Assembly (NCBI GenBank): GCA_947579665.1
Contig: CANPUZ010000048.1
Coordinates: 496,001 to 560,000 of the forward strand
Direction of reading: 5' to 3'
From: Sympetrum striolatum
Taxonomy: Eukaryota; Arthropoda; Insecta; Odonata; Libellulidae
Length of the DNA stretch: 64,000 nt
Below, one piece after another: positions 57,713-64,000 of this stretch. The position numbers were made by a program, and so were the translations under genes. The first letter of the stretch is position 1. Every line of letters begins with the position of its first letter. The notes beneath the pieces are model-generated. The model ran no database searches, had not been told where the DNA came from, and saw nothing but the letters and a program-made list of their open reading frames with translations.

Positions 57713-57973
57713 TTGCATCGATTGACCAGGTTAATATTTGTGTTGCTTTTTATCTTCTTTCACTTGCTTCCAACCAAGTTACAAATTGAAGGTTTTAATT
57801 CCCACGCTCGTTCCTATGCTTCAGCTGCTTCGGCAAACCCTGCTAATTCTGACTCTGATGATATTGCCACCTGGTTTTTCACCATTCTTGAACAAGTACA
57901 ATCTGCCCCTTCTATCAAAGAGCGAAAAATAATCATTCTCAGAGAGTTAATGTCCCTATATTCAACCCAGTAA
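57713..57973 (+). pseudogene. Jockey-like LINE ORF1 C-terminal end
   Basis: The frame closes with SYASAASANPANSDSDDIAT and a helical WFFTILEQVQSA...KERKIIILRELMSL block just before the endonuclease ORF. Position and composition suit the C-terminus of ORF1, the RNA-binding protein. No zinc knuckle remains, and the hydrophobic N-terminal part (57,720-57,780) is probably unrelated upstream sequence. Confidence 0.5.
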
Positions 57974-57984
57974 ATTCCAATTCT

Positions 57985-59820
57985 TCCAAAAGTCTCACCA
58001 TCCTCCCTTGGAATTGCAATAGTGTTGTTAACAAAAAATCTGAACTCTTCAACTTCATCCTTTTGCACTCTTTCGATATCATTCTCCTTCGAGAAACCTT
58101 CCTTAAAGCCAACATATCTTTCTCTCTTCCAAACTATAAATTACACCGATTCGATCGTCCCTCTCGCGGCGGTGGTCTCTGCATTTTGATTAAATCTCAC
58201 ATTAATTTCACTGTCCTCCCAACCCCTATCATACCTTCAATTGAATCAATAGGCATCCAACTCACTTCTGGTAACATTAAACTCAATATTCATTCATTAT
58301 ATGTCCGTGTAAATTCACTCTCTACTGATGATTTAACTACTCTTCTTGATACTGATTCTCCCTCCCTTTTCATAGGGAACGCAAAACACCCAACTTGGGG
58401 TGCTGTTAAAACCAATCAAAATGGTAAAATTCTCCATCGTTTTCTTATAAAGCGTAACCTACAAATTCATTCTCCACAGGAACCAACTCATTTCAGTAAT
58501 CAAACCATGGATCTTTTAGATTTTGCAATCTCAAAACAGCTAAATCTCACTCCGTCCATCCAAGCGGTCAATGCCCTCTCCTCAGACCACCTTCCCCTTA
58601 TTTTAGACCTTCCTCTTTCCGCCTCCTCTTATTTTTTCCCAATTCCAAAATATTCCACTAACTGGCAAAACTTTTCTTCATTTATTACTGATTTCATCCA
58701 TCTCATTCCCCCCTTAGAAACCCCCTCAATCGACGACATAAATCGGCAAATCGCTCGACTCACCGACTTTCTATCAGCCGCTCGCAACAGCGCTACGCGC
58801 AAAGTTCATTGCTCTCCCCTCGACTCATCTTATCTCAGACTTCCATTAAATATACGCCAAAAAATCAACCAAAGTAACGTCTTTCTTCGCAAGTGGAGAA
58901 TTTACCGCCTACCCTCACATTTTGCAAATTACAAGACCCTACAAAGGGCAATTAAATCAGATGTCCGAAAATGGAAATCGCAAATTTGGCACCAAAAAGT
59001 AGCCCAATTGAGCTTCAAAGACAATTCAATATGGAAAATCGCCAAACAACTAAGAAATACCACGAAAATACCACCTCCGCTCAAGAAAGGCAATCAACCA
59101 TTTTTCGATCCTCCCTCCAAAGCATCAATTTTGGCAACTTTGCATTCTAATAACTCTCTAAATAATCTACCCTCTCCTCACGAATCTCTTGTGACTAAAG
59201 ACATAATTAACCTCTCTTGGACCCCTAATTCCTATATCCCTCTAACTTCATCAGCCGAAATTATCGAGCTTTTAAAATCATCCAAAACTCGCTCCGCCCC
59301 CGGACTCGACCAAATCACCAACCATATGCTAAAACTTTTCGTTCAATCTCCAATTGCCCTTGATCTCCTCTGCAATCTCTTCAATGCCTGCTTAACCAAC
59401 TCTTATTTCCCGTCTGAATGGAAGAAATCTAAAGTCATTTTCCTCCCAAAACATCACAAAAATCCCACAGACCCTAACAATCACAGACCAATTTCCCTTC
59501 TTTCGTGTTTCGGCAAACTCCTAGAAAAAATAATTAATGCCCGTCTTGTCTCATTTTTACAAGCGTCGGATATTCTTATCCCACAACAAATGGGTTTCAG
59601 AAAACAATATAGTACCGTCCATCAATTATTACGATTCCAACACTATGCGACTACTGCGTTTGTTGCGTCTGTACAAAATCACAATTCACTCTCATTTCCA
59701 ATTCAAGCAGGCGTGCCGCAAGAATCGGCCTTTTCTCATATCTGGTCACCTAAAAAAGTAGGATTCAATAGATGTAAACAAGTTATGGTCCCCAATTGCC
59801 TATTTAATATTCAGAAATAA
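57985..59820 (+). pseudogene. Jockey-like LINE ORF2: damaged endonuclease, RT fingers, RT palm deleted
   Basis: Long open frame. The APE endonuclease begins LTILPWNCNSVV, then DIILLRETF (usually QET), LPNYKLHRFDRP, LFIGNAKHPTWG (the usual GDWNAK has lost DW), and NALSSDHLPLIL (catalytic SDH). The linker has RKWRIYRLPSHFANYKTL and VAQLSFKDNSIWKIAKQL. RT has RSAPGLDQITNHMLK, FPSEWKKSKVIFLPKHHK, NHRPISLLSCFGKLLEKII and QQMGFRKQYSTVHQLLR. At about 59,655 it jumps to FPIQAGVPQESAFSH (motif B), so motif A is gone, and the frame ends in unrelated residues. Same family as 34,088-35,925. Confidence 0.85.
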
Positions 59821-60056
59821 AACATTTTCCTAATTTATTTACCATTTAATTCTATCGAGCACTGTTCGAGCCCTTCCTTTAAAAACAAACAAGTCATTAA
59901 ACTAGAGAGTCACTAAATTTGTAAAGAGGAGTCACACTGGGTGACATGGGCCTCGGCCTGGCTTACCCTAAAAAATAATGCAATGCTCCAGACCACCATA
60001 TGGTCTCGATTCTTTATTATCAAATATCCTGATTACTGATGATTCTTCCAATCAGG
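59821..60056. other. Spacer, no gene
   Basis: AT-rich DNA between the LINE and the dispersed repeat. Confidence 0.4.
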
Positions 60057-60497
60057 TGCACGACCACGCGAGTGTAACGTCGCTAACATTCTGCAAGCAT
60101 GTTGTTTGCGCAAATTTCAAGTCGGCATCATATCGAGAGGGTCCTCAAAAGAAGAAAAAGTATTGAAAATATTCTTAAAATTTATCCGTCATGCTTTTAT
60201 AAAGATGTATAGCATCGAATCCAGATGATCAGGCGTTACCGTGTGGAAAGCCATTCAGATAATGAAGAAAAACAGTGTAAATTCAAGCATTAGTTTTCAA
60301 TCTTTTACTGCCCAGGCAAAATCCGAAATACCTGCTGCGGCCTTAAACATTTTAGGTTGTCGCACTGCACTTTAGCAGCCACGATCCAAAAACTCCCCGA
60401 AAAATGAAACTCTTATCAATCTCCCTCTCTCACCCGTCAAGGAAGAAAATAGATACTCCTGGTAACGGCAGATCCATAACATCTCACGTCGCCGATT
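60057..60497 (+). repeat. Dispersed repeat, third copy of 7,205-7,690
   Basis: Same blocks as at 7.2 and 24.7 kb (GACCACGCGAGTGTAACGTC onward), ending at ACATCTCACGTCGCCGAT, where a LINE fragment starts. It lies outside the segmental duplication. Confidence 0.7.
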
Positions 60498-61284
60498 TTA
60501 CCTTTTCGAAGTCAGGAAAGATACAATGGGTTGAAAATTTATGTCTAATATAATTGTTAGAAATGAAATATTGTTGCCGAAGAATTTGATGGATTGCGCT
60601 ATAATGTTTACGAAAACCCATTTGTTGTGGTATAAGTATATTAGCGGCGTCGAGAAATGAGAGTAGACGAGAATTTTATGAGTTTTTCAAAGATTTTTCC
60701 GAGGCAGGAAAGCAGCGATATCGGCCTATGGTTGTCAGGTTCGGTGGGGTTTTAGTTGGGTTTAGGGATGAATACCACCTTTGACTGCTTCCAAGCTGTA
60801 GGGAAGTATGTTATTTGAAGGCAGGAGTTGAAAAGATTGGTCAAAAGATCGAGAGCGGGCAGAGAAAAAAATCAGGGATTTGAGCATTTGGTTGATGGAG
60901 TCCAAGGTCTGGAGCGGAACGGGTTTTTGTGGATTTTAACAGATCAATAACTTCTTTGGTAGCGCAAGGAGGAATATAAGAATTAGTGGTCCAGTAGAGA
61001 CTAGAAATGGTGTTAGATACTGAGTTTTCGTGAGGTGATGTTGCATTATTAGCGGAATTGCGGGCATCTGAAGAAGCAAGAATTGACGATTTTGCGGCCG
61101 GGTCAAAGTGGAGTTGGTTGTCTTTTTTAAGGGAAGGGGGTATTTTTGTTGGGTTTCGAAGTTGTTTCGCGACTTTCCATGTTTAGTTATCTTTGAAATT
61201 TAACTGAGCGACTTTGTTTGACCAAATTTTATTTTTCAAAATTTTTACATCTGATTTAATCTCCTTTTGGAGGGACTTGTAATT
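60498..61284 (-). pseudogene. Jockey-like LINE fragment, near-identical to 34,170-34,950
   Basis: Nearly base-for-base copy (for example TACAATGGGTTGAAAATTTA, then CGGTGGGGTTTTAGTTGGGT, then CATTATTAGCGGAATTGCGG), with single-base differences and small indels. It covers the linker and early RT of the minus-strand LINE. It ends in a monomer array at 61,284, within ACTTGTAATT. Confidence 0.85.
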
Positions 61285-61676
61285 CAAGCAGAAATATTGG
61301 GTGAAACTGCCTCAAAAGACGTCCTACTTTTCCCTTATATTCCTTATGAGAGAAATATTAACGTGCTCTGGCATCGAACCCAGTAAGAGGACTGACTGTC
61401 TTATGAAATTTTTTTTCTTGAACCAATTCTTACCATACATCTTCTAGCAATGCACGAACTTCCTATAATTTCGATAAATTCGTCAAAAAAATAATGAAAT
61501 ACTGACCCAATGTATTTAAACGGGAGACATATTTACCGCCCGGCATCGAACCCGGGTCTTTCTGGTGATACTCCCTACACAATATAATAGAAGATCAACA
61601 TCTCTAACTATGTGTGAAAATTCAAGCCGAAATATTGGCTGCAACTGCCTCAAAGAACGTCTTACATTAACCTTTT
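61285..61676 (+). mobile_element. Two-monomer B-box array fragment
   Basis: Cores at 61,374 (CTCTGGCATCGAACCCAG) and 61,546 (CCCGGCATCGAACCCGGGTC), 172 bp apart, with AATTCAAGCAGAAATATTGG and TGTGTGAAAATTCAAGC blocks. The right edge passes into the 190-bp tandem repeat. Confidence 0.7.
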
Positions 61677-61696
61677 TAACATTTATGGTCTTTTTT

Positions 61697-62880
61697 CTAT
61701 CTATTGTGAAATTTCCAACTTCCTAATTATTTTAGTTTCACCTATAGAATTATTTAAAATAGAGCTTACATCCTGGTCGGCCATGTTGGAAAAAATCAAA
61801 TTTTTCGTAATTTACTTTAATTTCTGCAGCCAAGTTTACGGTAGTATGTGTAAAACATTTCACACTGTTAAACTTTGTGTTATTTAATCTATCAATTGTT
61901 AAACTTTCAACATGGTATCTGTTATAGTTTTGACTACAGAATTAATTTAAATATCGCATGCAACGAAGTCAGCAATTTTTAGAATCATCACATTTTATAG
62001 AATATTATCTAATTTCCACAGCCAAATTTACAAACATTTGCGTAAAGGAGTAACAGTTTTAAAATAAACTTTGTTTTATCTATAAACTGTGAAATTTTCA
62101 ACTTCTTAGTCGTTATAGATTCGTCAACAGAATTAATTGAAATAGAGTTTGAGCATGCAATGGCCGGTCATCTTGAAAAATCGTCCAATATTAAAAAAGT
62201 TTAAGTTTTACAGCCAAATTTATGTCAGTAAGACAACAAATAGTAATACTTTTAAAATATTTGGTATTTTGTCTACCTTTAGCGACATTCACAACTTCCT
62301 AGCTATATTAGGTTGGGCTGCAGAATGGATTGAAATAGAGCATCCAATGCCCGGCAATGTATGAAAATATCAAATGTTTTCTAGTTTATTTTAAATTCCA
62401 AATGTTCAAAAGTACAGCAACAAAAATAAATATTGTAAAACATTTCCGCTATTGTGTCTGTAATTCGTGGAATTTTTGGACGTCCCATCAACTTTAAAGT
62501 TTTCACCAAAGATATAATTGAAACTCTTTCAGGTCTTTGAAATAATGAAATTTCTCAGTTTAATTCTATAGCCAAATTTACGACCAAAGAGATGATATTT
62601 ATTTAATTGACGCTTCTATAAATTGTGAAATATTCAACTACTAAGCTGTTATAACTTCATCTACAGAATAATTGAAACAGAGGTTGTTCGCCTGATGGTC
62701 GGCCATTTTCACTGTAATCAAATGTTTACAAAATTATTATAATTTCTACAACGTATTGATAGAATTGATTGATACTAAAACCATTATAGTAATTAAAATC
62801 CATGTTATTGTCTCTATATACGGTGAATGTCTCGACTTCTTAGCTCTCATAGTTTCGTCTGCAGAATTAATCGAAACTTG
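61697..62880 (+). repeat. Diverged tandem repeat, about 190-bp monomer, six units
   Basis: Units begin with CTAT(C)nATTGTGAAAT-type sequence at 61,697, 61,889, 62,080, 62,273, 62,458, 62,616 and 62,812, giving periods of 192, 191, 193, 185, 158 and 196 bp. Shared landmarks per unit: CAACTTCnTAnnnnTTATAG, CnnCAGAATTAATTGAAATAGAG, a GGTCGGCCAT/GGCCGGTCAT word and ACAGCCAAATTTA. Units are well diverged, so this is an old array. No coding potential. A CR1 fragment follows at its right end. Confidence 0.8.
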
Positions 62881-62884
62881 TTCG

Positions 62885-63260
62885 TCCAGTGGTCGTCGTC
62901 GTCAAGGGAGATTTCAGATTCGACAGCGGTGTTTCGGCTTTGTTAGAATCCCTCGGTTGGAACTCTCTTATTAGAAGACGTGAATATCGACGGAATCTCT
63001 TTGATAAATTTATCTCTACCGATTTCGGGGAGGAGATAACAGATATTGTCATCCCAGTTATATTCCTACGCGACCTTCGAGAGAAAACAAAAAAGCGATA
63101 CAGGGAAGTAGTTGCCGGGACAGATAGCTACTTTTGGTCATTTTTGCACTAAGTATTAGAGAAGCTAATAGCTCTCCAGATTAGATAGGTATTTTGGTGT
63201 CTTACACCCCCTGCCACACGCCACTGGCGGATTGCAGGGTTTAAATGTAAATGTAAAAGT
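62885..63260 (+). pseudogene. CR1-like LINE 3' end, second subfamily
   Basis: Frame 62,889-63,152: KGDFRFDSGVSALLESLGWN, RRREYRRNLFDKF, RYREVVAGTDSYFWSFLH, homologous to the 11.4-10.9 kb CR1 end. The 3' UTR contains CCCCCTGCCACACGCCACTGGCGG (shortly before 63,230) and ends in a TGTAAA microsatellite (TTTAAATGTAAATGTAAAAG, 63,240-63,259), unlike the TTAGAT tails of the other copies. No stop-free sequence upstream. Confidence 0.85.
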
Positions 63261-63792
63261 GATCTATCGAAAACATAAATGACTTTTACGGAAAATATCC
63301 TGGGTTCGATGCTAGGACGATGCAATTATCCGCCCTTTAAAATACATTGAGGTAAATTTTCATTATTTTTTTGATACATTTATCGAAATTACAGGAAGTT
63401 CGTGCTTGGCTAGAAGATGTATGGTAAGAATTAGTTTAAGATAAAAATTTTCATAAGACCGTAATATTTCCTGGGTTCGATACCAGAACACATTACAATT
63501 TCTCACATAAGGAATATAAGGGAAAAGTAGGACGTCGTTTGAGGCAGTTGCAACCAATATTTCTGCTTGAATTTTCGCAGATAGTTAGAGATGGTGGTCT
63601 TCTGTTGTGCTGCATAAGAAGTATCACCAGAAACACCCGGGTTCGATGCCAGACGATTAAATTGCAGCCAATTTTCAGAATATTTTGAATCCTTTTTTCT
63701 TTTCTTTTGAGGACCGTCCCGATATGATGCCGATATGAAATTAGTGTTGTCGATCTGCTTGCAGTATACAAGCTACATTTTACTCGTGTGGT
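63261..63792 (-). mobile_element. B-box monomer array element, right-hand copy (minus orientation)
   Basis: Cores at 63,306, 63,477 and 63,643 (spacing 171 and 166 bp). A-box-like TTGGCTAGAAG (63,407) and TAGTTAGAGATGG (63,582) lie about 60-70 bp before the second and third cores. It ends with hairpin GCTTGCA/GTA/TACAAGC (63,757, one mismatch) and ACTCGTG. The left edge abuts the CR1 microsatellite tail. Confidence 0.8.
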
Positions 63793-64000
63793 ATATAGAT
63801 AGTGGAATTCTACAAACTTTGCAGGTCCTATTAAGTAAGAATGGACTCCACACGCAAAGTTCACGAAAACATTCTTCATTTCCGATACTGTACAAGGTGG
63901 ATGTAAATGACTCTGATATTAGTGACACCAATAGCAAGATGATACAAATCAATGGAAAATAACAAAGCAAACATCGGTCAGGAAGAGTAATTAAAAGACC
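63793..64000. other. Window end, nothing recognised
   Basis: Short overlapping frames on both strands (63,735-63,970), no motif. Confidence 0.4.

Noticed and set aside
57713..57790. Hydrophobic N-terminus (LIFVLLFIFFHLLPT) as a signal peptide of a secreted protein
   Set aside because: The rest of the frame matches the position and composition of a LINE ORF1 end, and the hydrophobic part is most likely a chance in-frame extension.

Overview
The window looks like intergenic, transposon-dominated DNA from a metazoan nuclear genome, most likely an arthropod. The evidence is low GC with microsatellites, spliceosomal introns with GT/AG borders, CR1/Jockey-like LINE debris, a Ty3/Gypsy element, a PIF/Harbinger remnant with its Myb/SANT partner, and a DUF4806-type fragment. 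I see no bacterial operons, rRNA, CRISPR array or intact tRNA gene. Only one stretch (51.1-52.5 kb) looks like part of a functional host gene.

Layout. 1-17.3 kb (copy A) and 18.1-29.9 kb (copy B) are two direct copies of one long segment. They are near-identical where I compared them, but large indels of 0.7-5.5 kb differ between them. Each copy carries a decayed LINE, two arrays of about 165-bp monomers and a GC-rich promoter-like module that recurs a third time at 35.8-36.8 kb. 29.6-30.8 kb is the best reverse-oriented monomer array. 31.2-32.6 kb is a dead PIF/Harbinger transposon. 33.0-39.6 kb is a nest of LINE pieces, a tRNA-derived SINE-like pair and array fragments. 41.9-45.7 kb is a defective Ty3/Gypsy retrotransposon on the minus strand. 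46-49 kb is AT-rich, with a DUF4806-type remnant at its right end. 51.1-52.5 kb holds the last four exons of an unrecognised host gene. 56.0-63.2 kb is more LINE material plus a roughly 190-bp tandem repeat, and a final reverse array closes the window.

The most striking thing is a mobile, tandem-repeat-bearing element family that no standard label fully explains. Its monomers repeat every 149-177 bp, and each is centred on a tRNA T-arm/B-box-like core (TTCGA flanked by CTGG and CCAG half-palindromes). Some monomers also have an A-box-like motif 50-70 bp upstream. One end of the element carries a 7-bp-stem hairpin (GCTTGCA...TGCAAGC) followed by a conserved ACTCGTA edge. It occurs at least nine times in both orientations. 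The organisation resembles Helentron-associated (HINE) or 'pearl'-type elements with internal satellite-like repeats. The regular spacing of pol III/TFIIIC-type motifs is the part I consider possibly undescribed.

Almost everything protein-like is broken: frameshifts, nonsense codons, lost catalytic motifs, missing domains. Gene functions are therefore read as family assignments of fossils, not as active systems.
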